A stretch of DNA of 64,000 nucleotides from Pseudomonas sp. JUb42 (GCF_024807945.1 NZ_JANUFD010000004.1:1-64000), one strand, 5' to 3'. Numbered from the stretch's first letter, positions 45,363 through 58,084 are shown. Program-made: numbers and translations. Notes: a model not told the origin generated them from the sequence alone.

Positions 45363-46427
45363 TTATTTGCGCTTGATATCCAGGCGCCGCAAATGACAGG
45401 TCACTTCCTCGCGGTCGTGATACAGCTGCTTGCAACCAATGGAAACCTTGACCCCGCGCTCGCGAAAGCCGTCCTCGATGCGTTCGAGCAGGCGGCGCAC
45501 TTCGGCGTAGCGCTGTTTCATCGGCAGTTTGAGGTTGACCACCGCCTCGCGGCACAGCCCTTCGCCCAGCCAGGTTTCCAGCAAGGCGGCGTTGCGCGCG
45601 GGTTTCTCGACGATATCGCAGACCATCCAGTCCACCGGCTGGCGGGGCTTGTAGGTAAAGCCGTCCGCCATCAGGTGCTGGACCAGACCGGTGTCCATCA
45701 GGCTTTCGGCCATCGGCCCATTGTCGATCGCGGTGACCAGCATGCCCCGGCGTACCAGTTGATAAGTCCAGCCGCCCGGCGCGGCACCGAGGTCGACGCC
45801 GGTCATATCGCTGGACAGGCGCTCGTCCCACTGGTCACGGGGAATGAAGTGGTGCCAGGCCTCTTCCAGCTTCAGGGTCGAGCGGCTCGGTGCCTCGCGG
45901 GGGAACTTCAGGCGCGGGATGCCCATGGGCCACATGGCTGAGTTACCGGCATCGGCCATACCGAGGAAAACCTCGCGGCCACTCTTGAAGGTCAACAGCA
46001 GGCGCGGCTTGCGCGGGTCTTCCTGCAATTTGCCAGCCTGGGTCAGGGCCTTGCGCAACGGCGCCTCGAACTTCTTGCAGAAGGTCGACAGTTCCTTGCC
46101 GTCGTTGGTGTCCACCACTTCCAGCCACAGACTGCCGCACACCGGAAAATCAGCCATCTGCGCCAAAATCACGCTGATACGGTCGGTCTCCGGCAGGTCG
46201 ACGAACAGACCGCGCGCCCATTGCCGAGGAAAGATCAGCTCGGCGAAGCGCTGACCCTGCATCAGGCGCTCGGCACCGTCCGGCTCGGTGCAGATGAATT
46301 CGGCACAGGCGCTGTTCGGTTTGGCCTTGGCATAACCGGCGACATTCAGGCGAGCGGCGTGTTCAGCGATTTCCGAGCAGACCTCCCCCTCGAAACCAGG
46401 CCGGCAATGCATCAACAGGGTGTTCAT
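45363..46427 (-). CDS. rlmM: 23S rRNA (cytidine2498-2'-O)-methyltransferase
   Basis: The enzyme that methylates the ribose of C2498 of 23S rRNA. The 354-residue protein has an N-terminal THUMP-like domain. The Rossmann methyltransferase domain follows with the SAM motif VDLGAAPGGWTYQL, and MVCDIVEKPAR and VVNLKLPMKQR carry the K-D-K-E type catalytic residues. The ATG at 46427 is used. It diverges from acnA. Confidence 0.95.
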   Translation of the reverse strand: MNTLLMHCRPGFEGEVCSEIAEHAARLNVAGYAKAKPNSACAEFICTEPDGAERLMQGQRFAELIFPRQWARGLFVDLPETDRISVILAQMADFPVCGSLWLEVVDTNDGKELSTFCKKFEAPLRKALTQAGKLQEDPRKPRLLLTFKSGREVFLGMADAGNSAMWPMGIPRLKFPREAPSRSTLKLEEAWHHFIPRDQWDERLSSDMTGVDLGAAPGGWTYQLVRRGMLVTAIDNGPMAESLMDTGLVQHLMADGFTYKPRQPVDWMVCDIVEKPARNAALLETWLGEGLCREAVVNLKLPMKQRYAEVRRLLERIEDGFRERGVKVSIGCKQLYHDREEVTCHLRRLDIKRK

Positions 46428-46609
46428 GGGCAACTCCAAAAACCAGGTGGCCGGGGCGTCACCCCACAGACTTCAAAGGCGCGCATGATAGCCGAATCAG
46501 GAACCACTGGCGCTGCCAAGCGGTCCAGTGCATAGAACCAGCCTGTAAATGCCGTCATTTGGCGACTCATCCAGTCCGTAACCGTGCGGACCGTTCGGGA
46601 GTTATTTTC

Positions 46610-49357
<2,748 letters not shown>

Positions 49358-49369
49358 AGGCCAGCATCC

Positions 49370-49461
49370 TGTGGGAGCGAATTCATTCGCGAAAGCTGCA
49401 TTCCAGGCAACAGATATCTAGCGGATGTCATGGCCTATTCGCGAATGAATTCGCTCCCACA
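49370..49461. repeat. REPIN, family A
   Basis: Arms TGTGGGAGCGAATTCATTCG and complement, 13 bases after the acnA stop. The 17-base CCCCTGCCAAG(G)GTTTG motif shared with 100-116 follows at 49484. Confidence 0.9.
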
Positions 49462-49507
49462 ATTCGCTCATAGCATGTGCTTCCCCCTGCCAAGGGTTTG
49501 TTTTGTA

Positions 49508-49530
49508 AAAGTTGCGTGTACCGCAACTTT
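49508..49530 (+). terminator. Stem-loop between acnA and the CPBP gene
   Basis: AAAGTTGCG / CGCAACTTT is a perfect 9-bp stem with loop TGTAC. No T-run follows, so a terminator role is uncertain; it could instead be a leader structure for the next gene. Confidence 0.4.
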
Positions 49531-49619
49531 GCGTAACACCTACACCCAAAGTAGCACCCCTCCAGTCACCATTCAGGGCTAAACTGCGCTCCGCCGTGAA
49601 TGGCGCTCTGGAGTTTGTC

Positions 49620-50408
49620 TTGCCTGTTATCCGCTGGACCGCTTTCGTTTTACTCGCCCTGGGCTACGGCCTGGCCTTGGCCTACGGTCAATTGCAACCC
49701 TGGGCAGTTCTCGCTTTTGCCTTGCTCGCCGTGGCGGTTATCTGCATCCGCCCCACGCAGCCCAATCATGTCCGCTGGCTCGGTCACGGCCTGTTTGTCG
49801 TGCTGGCCATCGCCCTGGCGGCCCACTGGCTGCCCGGTTTTGCCAACGCCCGGGTGATAACGGCGATGCGTCTGAGCCCTGAGGCCGCGCCGTTCACAAT
49901 GAACCTCAACCTCGACAAACCGCTGATCGGCTTCTGGCTGCTGCTGGCCTGCCCCTGGGTGGCGAAGGGCGTCTGCGACGCACGCACGCTGCGAATCACG
50001 TTAACCACGCTCGCACTGACCACCGTAGCCTGCATGACGCTGGCGATGTTCTTGGGGGTCGTTATCTGGTCGCCAAAATGGCCGGATACAGCGGCACTAT
50101 GGCTGGCAAACAACCTGCTTTTGGTAAGCCTGACGGAAGAGCTGCTGTTTCGTGGCTATATTCAAGGCGGCTTGCAACGTTTACTCAAAGGGATCGCACA
50201 GGGCGACACCCTGGCCCTGGGGTGCGCTGCGGCACTGTTCGGGCTGGCCCACATTGGAGGTGGATGGCAATGGATGTTCCTCGCGACATTGGCCGGTGTC
50301 GGCTACGGCGTGGCTTATCGATGGGGCGGCCTCCCGGCGGCAGTCCTCACTCATTTCGGCCTGAATCTGGCGCATTTCGGCCTGTTCAGCTACCCGATGC
50401 TGGAGTGA
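49620..50408 (+). CDS. CPBP-family intramembrane protease
   Basis: A 262-residue membrane protein with about eight helices. The CPBP (Abi/CAAX-protease-like) motifs are EELLFRGYIQGGLQR, FGLAHIGGGW and HFGLNLAHFG, which supply the glutamates and histidines of the metal site. The start is uncertain: TTG at 49620 has a CTGGAG six bases upstream, while an in-frame GTG at 49596 and one near 49512 are alternatives. Target proteins are unknown. It sits between acnA and aer. Confidence 0.85.
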   Translation: MPVIRWTAFVLLALGYGLALAYGQLQPWAVLAFALLAVAVICIRPTQPNHVRWLGHGLFVVLAIALAAHWLPGFANARVITAMRLSPEAAPFTMNLNLDKPLIGFWLLLACPWVAKGVCDARTLRITLTTLALTTVACMTLAMFLGVVIWSPKWPDTAALWLANNLLLVSLTEELLFRGYIQGGLQRLLKGIAQGDTLALGCAAALFGLAHIGGGWQWMFLATLAGVGYGVAYRWGGLPAAVLTHFGLNLAHFGLFSYPMLE

Positions 50409-50518
50409 ACGGCCCTTGCACTCAAACGAGTGTGCAGTGATCGTCACCCACCCTTCGTCTCAATTTATCGACATCGCTGCCGATAACTCTCGAAAGCCTA
50501 TGCGGATCTAATCAGCTC

Positions 50519-52084
50519 ATGCGCAATAACCAGCCTGTCACTCAACGCGAACGCACCTTTGCGGCGCAACAGCGATTGATCTCCACCACCAATGCCAAAG
50601 GGGTGGTCACTTACTGCAACGAAGCATTCGTCGAAATCAGCGGTTTTACCCGTGAAGAGCTGCTCAACGCGCCCCATAACATCGTGCGCCATCCCGACGT
50701 GCCGCCGGCTGTGTTCGAACACATGTGGACCACCCTCAAACAGGGGCAACCCTGGATGGGCATCGTCAAGAATCGTTGCAAAAACGGCGACCATTACTGG
50801 GTCAACGCCTACGTCACACCGATGTACGAGAACAGCCAGGTCGTCGGTTTCGAATCGGTGCGGGTCAAGCCGACCGCCGAGCAGATCAAGCGTGCCGAAG
50901 CGTTGTATGAACGCATCAACAAGGGCAAGTCGGCCATCCCGAGCCGGGACAAGTGGCTGCCGGTGCTGCAGGACTGGCTGCCCTTCATCATGGTCAGCCA
51001 GATCAGCTTCCTGATTGGGGTGTGGCTCAACTCGCATTGGGGCTTTGTGTTGGCTGCAGCGGTTTCCGTGCCGCTCGGGCTGCTCGGGCTGAGCTGGCAA
51101 CAGCGCGGAATCAAGCGTCTGCTGCGCCTGGCCGAACAAACCACGTCCGACCCGCTGATTGCACAGATGTACACCGACAGCCGTGGCCCTCAGGCGCGCC
51201 TGGAAATGTCCATCCTCAGTCAGCAAGCCCGCCTGAAAACCTGCCTGACCCGCTTGCAGGACACTGCCGAGCAACTCAACGGCCAGGCACGCACCTCAAA
51301 CTCCCTGGCCAATGCCAGCTCCAGCGGCCTGGAGCGTCAGCGCGTCGAGACCGAACAGGTCGCCACGGCCATCAATCAGATGGCCGCGACCACCCAGGAA
51401 GTCGCCAATCACGTCCAGCGCACCGCTGACGCCACGCAACAGGCCAATGAGCTGACCCGTCGCGGCCGTGACATTGCCGGCGAGACCCGCGAAGCCATTC
51501 AACGCCTGTCGACATCCGTGGGCGAGACCGGCCTGACAGTGACCCAACTGGCCAAGGACAGTGACGAAATCGGTGGCGTGGTCGATGTGATCAAGGGCAT
51601 TGCCGACCAGACCAACCTGCTGGCCCTCAACGCCGCCATCGAAGCGGCACGGGCCGGGGAAATGGGCCGTGGCTTTGCCGTGGTTGCCGATGAGGTCCGC
51701 CAACTGGCGCAGCGCACCACCGAATCCACCGGGCAAATCCATGGCCTGATCGCCAAGCTGCAACAGACCGCCAACAACGCCGTGCAAACCATGAACTCCG
51801 GCCATCGTCAGGCCGAAGAAGGCGTTGCCCGGGTACTGGAAGCCGACCAGGCGCTGATCGGCATCAGCGAGGCGGTGGCCAACATCACCGACATGACCAC
51901 CCAGATCGCTGCCGCCACCGAGGAGCAAAGCGCCGTGGCCGACGAGATCAGCCGCAATATCGCCACCATCTCGCAACTGGCCGACCAGACCGCAGACGAA
52001 GCACAACGCTCGGCCAAACTCAGCGGTGAGCTTACCGATACGGCCAACACCCAGTACTCGCTGGTGGAGCGTTTTAACCGATAG
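50519..52084 (+). CDS. aer: Aerotaxis receptor (PAS-containing methyl-accepting chemotaxis protein)
   Basis: A 521-residue redox/oxygen chemoreceptor. The N-terminal PAS domain (about 20-120, [31 protein letters not shown]) binds FAD in Aer proteins. A hydrophobic hairpin at about 160-195 anchors it without a periplasmic domain. The signalling tip reads [19 protein letters not shown]. Position next to acnA and near ccoN matches P. aeruginosa aer. It should steer cells toward favourable electron acceptors through CheA/CheW. Confidence 0.94.
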   Translation: MRNNQPVTQRERTFAAQQRLISTTNAKGVVTYCNEAFVEISGFTREELLNAPHNIVRHPDVPPAVFEHMWTTLKQGQPWMGIVKNRCKNGDHYWVNAYVTPMYENSQVVGFESVRVKPTAEQIKRAEALYERINKGKSAIPSRDKWLPVLQDWLPFIMVSQISFLIGVWLNSHWGFVLAAAVSVPLGLLGLSWQQRGIKRLLRLAEQTTSDPLIAQMYTDSRGPQARLEMSILSQQARLKTCLTRLQDTAEQLNGQARTSNSLANASSSGLERQRVETEQVATAINQMAATTQEVANHVQRTADATQQANELTRRGRDIAGETREAIQRLSTSVGETGLTVTQLAKDSDEIGGVVDVIKGIADQTNLLALNAAIEAARAGEMGRGFAVVADEVRQLAQRTTESTGQIHGLIAKLQQTANNAVQTMNSGHRQAEEGVARVLEADQALIGISEAVANITDMTTQIAAATEEQSAVADEISRNIATISQLADQTADEAQRSAKLSGELTDTANTQYSLVERFNR

Positions 52085-52092
52085 GTTGGAGG

Positions 52093-52113
52093 GCCCCTGC
52101 CATGCGCAGGGGC
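52093..52113 (+). terminator. Hairpin after aer
   Basis: GCCCCTGC / GCAGGGGC with loop CATGC begins nine bases after the aer stop and is followed by TTGCTTC, a weak T-rich tail. Confidence 0.65.
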
Positions 52114-52681
52114 TTGCTTCAATCTCACTTGTCGTGGGGAGCCGCCTGGGTGGCGAACGAGTGCGTGCGCTCGCTGCGCCACCGCTCTCGCAGCCAGCCA
52201 GCTCCGACAGAGCTCATTCTAAAAACAGCGGTCCAAACCATTGCTTATATTCATATGGTCAAGACTTCCCAACAGGCCCACACATTTGAATGACAGACTT
52301 ATATATTAATGCTGAGTGTATTTTCTGATATCTGAGTAGGCAATTTCCTAGGACGCCTTACTGTCGCCAATAACGACTTATTTATGACTAATCTCCTACA
52401 GGCTTCCTACAGAAAAGCCGCCCCTCCTGGCAAAAATCCCTCACGCCGCTGATCGACACATCCCTCGCCACACGGGCGATACAGACCATTTACAACGTAA
52501 ACCTGCATCTACCAGGCAATAACTTGCAACAACCACTGTTGCCTTTTTGAACACTATCCCGGTACAACCCCTCAAACTTGACGCACCTGCCAATTACCAC
52601 CTGTAATGTTTGTCGCCAAATAAAACGGTGAACATCAGTAGTTAACTATTTATTGCCCAATGGTTAATACAGGAGCCGATG
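52114..52681. other. AT-rich intergenic region left of the Ig-domain cluster
   Basis: About 570 bases with no gene I can support. From about 52200 the composition becomes markedly AT-richer than the flanking core genes. The right end holds AGGAG (52671-52675), the ribosome site of the next gene. It probably marks the left edge of the accessory block. Confidence 0.5.
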
Positions 52682-53185
52682 ATGAACGTACACGACCAAG
52701 ACAGCCCCTCAGGCCACTCAGTTGAACAACACGACATATCCCGCGACGACACCTCAGGAAACCCGCCCATCCTTCCTGCAAAGGACCACGGCGTCCCCGA
52801 GCCCCATCGACCCTGGGTACAAGACATCTCCAACACGCTGCAAGCCCCGCGACTGCCCAACCTCAACCCGCAAAACATCAGCCATGCCCAGGCCTGGGCC
52901 GGTATCTGCATCCATATCCCCGGTTCGCCGCGGATGGCCGAGGGCGACACCATCGTCTTCCACTGGGGCCTGAACCGTTCCTCGACCCGCATCATGCACG
53001 CCGTCGGCATGACCGCCACCGTGCGCGTGCTGTGCATCGCCTACAGCTTTGTCAGCCATATCCAGTACGGCCTGGTCGATGTGTATTTCGAGGTCTTTCG
53101 CCGCGGCAAGAAGATCGGCACATCGCCGGCAACACGGGTCATCGTCCAGCGCGACCCGGCACACCAGCGCGACACCGAGAGCTGA
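52682..53185 (+). CDS. Single Ig-like-domain protein, unknown function
   Basis: A 167-residue protein I do not recognise by name. Residues 1-65 are hydrophilic and Pro/Asp/His-rich and look disordered. The rest is one beta-rich domain with GICIHIPGSPRMAEGDTIVF, then VDVYFEVFRRGKKIGTS. The same pattern recurs in the large paralogues (for example GDQVTLYWEG and ARVRYEVTRDGQLFGTS in the gene at 56549), so this is a one-domain member of the family. No signal peptide is visible. ATG at 52682 is six bases after AGGAG; an ATG at 52679 is too close. Likely co-transcribed with the next gene. Confidence 0.8.
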   Translation: MNVHDQDSPSGHSVEQHDISRDDTSGNPPILPAKDHGVPEPHRPWVQDISNTLQAPRLPNLNPQNISHAQAWAGICIHIPGSPRMAEGDTIVFHWGLNRSSTRIMHAVGMTATVRVLCIAYSFVSHIQYGLVDVYFEVFRRGKKIGTSPATRVIVQRDPAHQRDTES

Positions 53186-53217
53186 ACCCAACACTCGTTG
53201 CAGAGGAGGACCTGCAT

Positions 53218-53718
53218 ATGCAAACACTGAAATCCCCGAGCCCCGGCCATCAGGATGAATGGCCGGCGCCAGAACCTGAGACCGCTACACCACCGGCGCC
53301 TGAACCCGAACCCAAACGGCCGACAGAGCCGCTTTGCCCGCCGCTCTTTCCCCAAGCCAACAGCAGCAACTCGATCTGCCCGATCTTCAGCCCCATGGGC
53401 ACCTGTCTCAAGGTTCGGCCATATCCGGCGATGAAAGTCGGCGATACCGTCATGGCCTGCGTGACGTTCTTCGACCGGGCAATCGGTGGCCTGCCGATCA
53501 GCCGCGCCGACTTCACCCAGACACAACTGGTCATGCGCCAGCACATGCAACTGGGCCTGCACTTTTTCATTCCCAGGGAGCACTTGCACGCCGTCGGCTA
53601 TGGCCGCGCCGAAGCCCACTATCGGGTCATCCGTAAAAAAAACGAGCGCCGCTCCGCGACCTGTGACGCATTGATAGATATGCGTTACTACAGCCAGTGC
53701 TCCTCAATGGCGACCTGA
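53218..53718 (+). CDS. Single Ig-like-domain protein with Pro/Glu-rich leader, unknown function
   Basis: A 166-residue protein. The leader (about 1-45) is rich in Pro and Glu (PAPEPETATPPAPEPEPKRP). The domain then shows GTCLKVRPYPAMKVGDTVM and AEAHYRVIRKKNERRSA, matching the strand pattern of the preceding protein and of the large Ig-like paralogues. Several cysteines (C40, C55, C63 region and near the C-terminus) distinguish it. GAGGAGGA seven bases before ATG 53218 sets the start; the longer frame from 53032 overlaps the previous gene. Confidence 0.8.
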   Translation: MQTLKSPSPGHQDEWPAPEPETATPPAPEPEPKRPTEPLCPPLFPQANSSNSICPIFSPMGTCLKVRPYPAMKVGDTVMACVTFFDRAIGGLPISRADFTQTQLVMRQHMQLGLHFFIPREHLHAVGYGRAEAHYRVIRKKNERRSATCDALIDMRYYSQCSSMAT

Positions 53719-53724
53719 CCAACG

Positions 53725-53759
53725 AAAAAAGGGCCCCTGCGCAAAAACGCAGGAGCCCT
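53725..53759 (-). terminator. Terminator of the autotransporter gene
   Basis: On the minus strand an imperfect GGGCTCCTGCG / CGCAGGGGCCC stem with a T-rich loop is followed by TTTTTT. It is 46 bases past the autotransporter stop and also lies just after the plus-strand gene end, so it may serve both. Confidence 0.8.
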
Positions 53760-53804
53760 GAAAATCACCCGATCCGCAGATCGGGCGAGGTTAGCCAGCC
53801 TAGA

Positions 53805-56129
53805 TCAGAACGCCAGGCGCAACCCGAGGTTCGCGCCCCATGGCTGCTCGACATCCTTGCCTTTCATATAGTCAAAGTCGGCATGCAACTGCAGGCGCTC
53901 GGACAACGACACCGCCACACCCGCCCCCACTTCGGCACGGGAGCCGAACAGGTTGTTGTCGAAGCCTGTGCCATTGATTTTGACCTCGTTGCGCCGCGAG
54001 AACTCCTGAGCCAGGGCCACCCGCACATACGGCTGCAACAGGCCGCCATCCTTGAGCTGCACGCTCTTGCCGAGGGTGCTGCCGACCTTGCCGAGGGTTG
54101 ACTGCGTACGGTTGTTCTTCGCCTGCAGGCCGTTATCCATGCGATAGCTGTCGCCCTGCACCACCACCGTCGCCAACTGGGCAAAAGGTTCGAGGAAATA
54201 GTCGTCGCCCAGCTTGACATGCCGGCCGAACTCCACCGAGCCACCGACAGCCGAGTTGTCGTAATCCCCCTTGCTCTTGCTGGCATCGCTCATGGCCACA
54301 TCGGATTCATTACGGAACCGGTTGAGCTTGAGCACACCATCCAGGTAATAGCCGTCCTCCGACAGCCAGGTGCCATAGGCGCCCACGTAGTAGCTATTAA
54401 CCGTGCCGGCAGTGCCGCGACTCAGATCCAGATCCGACTTGCTGTAACCCCCCATCAGGCCCAACAGCAATTGACCGCTGGCAACAGGCACCGGCGCATC
54501 GGCACCGACCGACAGACCGCTCTGCTGCTGCCGGTAATCGATGCCATCACTGGTGGTGGCATTGAACCGATTGCCATAGGCCCGAATCCAGCCGCCACCC
54601 TGCTCAGTACCGCGCACCTCGCCCATGCGACTGCGCAAGGTCGACAGCTCACTCATCCAGATGGTCGGCGCCGCATTGAACAGCGCCAGAGCCGAGCGCG
54701 CCGACGGGCTGACCGTCTTGCCATCACCGACAATGAACCAGTCATGGCCCTGCTGCTGCAGCAGATAGGAGTAAGCCCCCAGGTCCACCCGGCCACCCAA
54801 CAGATTGAAGCGGGCATCCCCCCCTTCGGTATGCACCACCCGCACCGGCTGCATATCCGGCGATACGCCCTCGACCCCGGTGTTCTGCACGCGCAGATCA
54901 AACTCCCCCGTGGCCCGCCCCTCGACATTGATCAGGTCGCCCTGCCCTTCATCGAGATTGACCCGCATATCAAACACACCGCTGCCGGACAAACCCTTGA
55001 GCGACAACTGATGAAACCCCTGCTCGGCAAAACTCACCTGCCCGCCGTCCATGGCCAACGCATTCACCGCGCCATCACCGACCATCTGCCAATGCGCCCC
55101 CGAATTGATCGCCAGGGATTTGCTATTGACGATATTGCCGGTGAGCTGCGCGTGGTTTTGCAGGGTGATATTGAGATTGCTGTCCTCGCTGGCCTGCAGA
55201 TTGCCGTTCAGAGTGCTGTTATCGACCCGGAAGGAGACTGGCGCGGTGCCGATGACATCCAAGAGGGTGTTGGTGCTGGATTGGAGGGTTGAGTTGTTTT
55301 GGATGGTGATATTGGTGTCGACACGATCAGTGATGGTATCGACGACGATTGCGGCCCCATCGAGGCCGCGGACGGTGGAGTTGTCGACAGTGAGGTCATT
55401 ATGGATAACGACGTCCGTAGGCAAACCCTGCAAATCATCGATAAATCTGATGCCTGTTTTATCGCTTTCGACCAAACTGCCATGCTGCAGCGTCACCTTG
55501 CTACCGTTAATACGGAGACCATCTGCCATACCGTCTAGGTCAACGTAGGAAAAAATATCTGTGCTGCTAAGCGTCACCAGACTCCACGTCCCAGCCGTAA
55601 CGCCTGTATTCACACCGGAAACCGTACTATCGTTTATATTTACAACAGTACCTCCGGCACCATCCGCGGCACCGAGGGCTACCACCGCCGCACCGCCAGC
55701 TCCTTTTATATTGCTAAAGCCAATATTAACTTCTGAATCATTATGAGCGTGAACTCCTAGACGAACCATACTGTTATCAATATTAACATTAGACCCTTGA
55801 ACGATAATCAGATCAACAGTAGCACCACCTGATACGTTTAAAACACCTCCGCGCTCGACATTATAGGAGTCAGGAGGCGTGTCCCCATTTACATTTAGCA
55901 CATACCCATCAACTTCTATCGTTTGTATAACCGATCCATCCGACAGTGTATGGGCAGATCGTTTCATACCTTCACTTATATTCGCGTTAAGCGCTTGTTG
56001 GGCTGCTACGTCACTCCCAATCAAGGCCCGATTTCCATCCATTGCCGTCGCGTATCCAGGAGAAAGGCTCGCCATAACCACTATGGTCCCGATTCCGCTC
56101 CGAGGCAGCAATCTTCTATTCACTCGCAT
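53805..56129 (-). CDS. Type Va autotransporter with pertactin-like passenger
   Basis: A 774-residue self-secreting surface protein. The signal peptide runs to about residue 29 (ending GYATA). The passenger (about 30-485) is full of short beta-helix rungs with N-I-D-N/N-S-T-L type repeats (NVNIDNSMVRLG; VDNSTLNGNL). A pertactin-like junction (VRVVHTEGGDARFNL) precedes the autotransporter barrel at about 505-774, which ends NLGLRLAF with terminal Phe. No protease or lipase motif is seen in the passenger, so it is more likely an adhesin. It lies antisense inside the Ig-domain cluster. Confidence 0.93.
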   Translation of the reverse strand: MRVNRRLLPRSGIGTIVVMASLSPGYATAMDGNRALIGSDVAAQQALNANISEGMKRSAHTLSDGSVIQTIEVDGYVLNVNGDTPPDSYNVERGGVLNVSGGATVDLIIVQGSNVNIDNSMVRLGVHAHNDSEVNIGFSNIKGAGGAAVVALGAADGAGGTVVNINDSTVSGVNTGVTAGTWSLVTLSSTDIFSYVDLDGMADGLRINGSKVTLQHGSLVESDKTGIRFIDDLQGLPTDVVIHNDLTVDNSTVRGLDGAAIVVDTITDRVDTNITIQNNSTLQSSTNTLLDVIGTAPVSFRVDNSTLNGNLQASEDSNLNITLQNHAQLTGNIVNSKSLAINSGAHWQMVGDGAVNALAMDGGQVSFAEQGFHQLSLKGLSGSGVFDMRVNLDEGQGDLINVEGRATGEFDLRVQNTGVEGVSPDMQPVRVVHTEGGDARFNLLGGRVDLGAYSYLLQQQGHDWFIVGDGKTVSPSARSALALFNAAPTIWMSELSTLRSRMGEVRGTEQGGGWIRAYGNRFNATTSDGIDYRQQQSGLSVGADAPVPVASGQLLLGLMGGYSKSDLDLSRGTAGTVNSYYVGAYGTWLSEDGYYLDGVLKLNRFRNESDVAMSDASKSKGDYDNSAVGGSVEFGRHVKLGDDYFLEPFAQLATVVVQGDSYRMDNGLQAKNNRTQSTLGKVGSTLGKSVQLKDGGLLQPYVRVALAQEFSRRNEVKINGTGFDNNLFGSRAEVGAGVAVSLSERLQLHADFDYMKGKDVEQPWGANLGLRLAF

Positions 56130-56548
56130 TGATCTGTATCCAGGCTACATTCGAAAGGATACTGTGAATCGAAGAAGAGACAAACTTGAATCCGCAACTC
56201 CTAACCAGATGTAGGATTACTCTGATTATCCAGAGAGACTGGGACTACATAATTATTTTTTATGATACTACTACCCAACGACCTACTTTTTGTGATTACG
56301 TTGCCTTGCCAGGAACTCCAAGTTAAACCCTACCGAAAAATAAAAAATAAATATTCAACACCTCCTTGTTGACAGCTTGCAAAAAATCCTATTAGTTAAA
56401 AATGGAGACAGATGAGCAGGATCCTGTCTTACAGGCAGAGTGGGCATAGATGCATTCCACGACTTGCATAATACAATTGATAAATTAGAAAACTTTGCCA
56501 CCTTGCTCATGCGAGGGAGCAAAATAATTGAATAGAGTGGAGCTTCAT
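56130..56548. other. AT-rich divergent promoter region
   Basis: 419 AT-rich bases between the autotransporter and the first large Ig-like gene, with no supported gene. TTGACA at 56369-56374 is a perfect -35 for the plus strand, with TATTAG at 56390 as a poor -10 (15-base spacing). GGAG at 56539-56542 is the ribosome site for 56549. Confidence 0.4.
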
Positions 56549-58084
56549 ATGAATAGATCGCTGAAAAACTCAACACCCAATCGTGAGGATATTGATCAAA
56601 GGCAGTACGAAAACGTGGTATTACCCAAGATCCCCGCTGCTATTCACGACGAGGACCATCAAGGATTAGTACCCATTAGCGCACTGACAACCCCAATAAG
56701 GGTTGAATTTTCCGTATGGAATGACGCTAAGCCTGGTGATACTTACCAATTGCTTTGTGACAATGTTTTTATAGCGCAGGTCAAAACAATCAGAAGCGAA
56801 CTACCCGGAGATCCTTTATTTCTTGAGTATTATGGAAAATACGATCTTGAAACAAACAAACACTACTACGAAGAAGGTATATATTCCCTCGCCTATCGCA
56901 CCGTCAATGTCCGCAACGGTACGCATGAAGACTCGGCTCCCGTCCGCATAGAAATCGACCTTACCCCACCCGGCCTGCCGCAACTGGCCCCCCTCAAGTT
57001 CCCCGAACAGATCGCAGACGGCCTGACCTCGGCGGAACTTACCGCCATGGGTAATCAACTGGTCGTTGAAGTCGATCGCTATACCGATATGTATCAACAC
57101 GACGTTATTCGTACTTTTTGGGGTGATATCGAAGGGCCAAGTGTTGTCGTCAATAGAGCCGACGTAGAGTCAGGACGCGTGCAGATTATTTGCAGCCGCG
57201 AGTTTTTGGAAAGTCTGGGCCACTTCAATGGCATCGTCACTTATACGGCCATGGACCGTGCAGGGAACGTTTCCCAGCCGTCCCTTGGCGCTCCGTTTCA
57301 ATCATCCGTGATGATTCCCGATGACTTCCCGGCGCCGATTATCGACCCGGCACTCGGTACGCTGGTCGATTACGCCGAAGCCTGTCAGGGCGTGTTGGTT
57401 GTTATTCCCCAATATCCAGGCGCTGTAGCGGGTGATCAGGTCACGTTGTACTGGGAGGGCATTGCCTCGGCAGCTCAACTGGTTGCCGCAGGTCATGAAA
57501 ATGATGCCGCCGTGTTGACGATTACCGTGCCCTACACCACCACAGCGGCGATGCCTCAAGGCCTGGCCCGCGTCCGTTATGAAGTCACAAGAGACGGGCA
57601 ATTGTTTGGTACTTCCTTGCAAAGCAGCATCGAAGTCTTTGTCAGCTGGCCCGGTCCCAGTGATCTGGTCGCGCCGGTTATTCAGGGCACCAGCGCGAAC
57701 CCGGATGCTCTCGATAACTTCATTGACGAGGATGATTATGAGCTCAATAGCCGCGCCGTCATTCGATGGAACAGTGGATTTGCAATCAATGATGAATTGA
57801 ACCTGCATTGGGGCCATGAAAATATTGCGCAGTGGTATCAGGTTACGGCCGGTGATATCAGTGCACAACAGGATCTATTGATTCCGATCCCTCAAACCAT
57901 CATGAAAATCGGTGGTAGCGGCTCGCAGATCCCGGTGTTTTACACATTGACCCGCCTGGGCAATCCCAACCCGTCAAAATCGCCGGAACAACGGGTCATC
58001 GTACGCCGTAAAAGGCAGCCATCGTTATGTGGTTGTCACTGCCCGGTCATTTACGCCAATAGCGCGGTGGCTATGACGGCATAA
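56549..58084 (+). CDS. Tandem Ig-like-domain protein, paralogue 1 (about 4 domains)
   Basis: A 511-residue protein of unknown function. A short polar leader is followed by about four Ig-like domains of 100-120 residues. Each carries a central strand such as GDTYQLLCDN, HDVIRTFWGD, GDQVTLYWEG, NDELNLHWGH and a late strand such as IYSLAYRTVNVRNGTHEDS or RVRYEVTRDGQLFGTS. The C-terminus (about 490-511) is Cys-rich (CGCHC) and differs from its paralogues. No signal peptide or membrane segment is visible. GGAG six bases before ATG 56549 sets the start. It is the first of three closely spaced paralogues, probably one operon. Part of the gene (about 56760-56890) is AT-rich, unlike the rest. Confidence 0.85.
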   Translation: MNRSLKNSTPNREDIDQRQYENVVLPKIPAAIHDEDHQGLVPISALTTPIRVEFSVWNDAKPGDTYQLLCDNVFIAQVKTIRSELPGDPLFLEYYGKYDLETNKHYYEEGIYSLAYRTVNVRNGTHEDSAPVRIEIDLTPPGLPQLAPLKFPEQIADGLTSAELTAMGNQLVVEVDRYTDMYQHDVIRTFWGDIEGPSVVVNRADVESGRVQIICSREFLESLGHFNGIVTYTAMDRAGNVSQPSLGAPFQSSVMIPDDFPAPIIDPALGTLVDYAEACQGVLVVIPQYPGAVAGDQVTLYWEGIASAAQLVAAGHENDAAVLTITVPYTTTAAMPQGLARVRYEVTRDGQLFGTSLQSSIEVFVSWPGPSDLVAPVIQGTSANPDALDNFIDEDDYELNSRAVIRWNSGFAINDELNLHWGHENIAQWYQVTAGDISAQQDLLIPIPQTIMKIGGSGSQIPVFYTLTRLGNPNPSKSPEQRVIVRRKRQPSLCGCHCPVIYANSAVAMTA

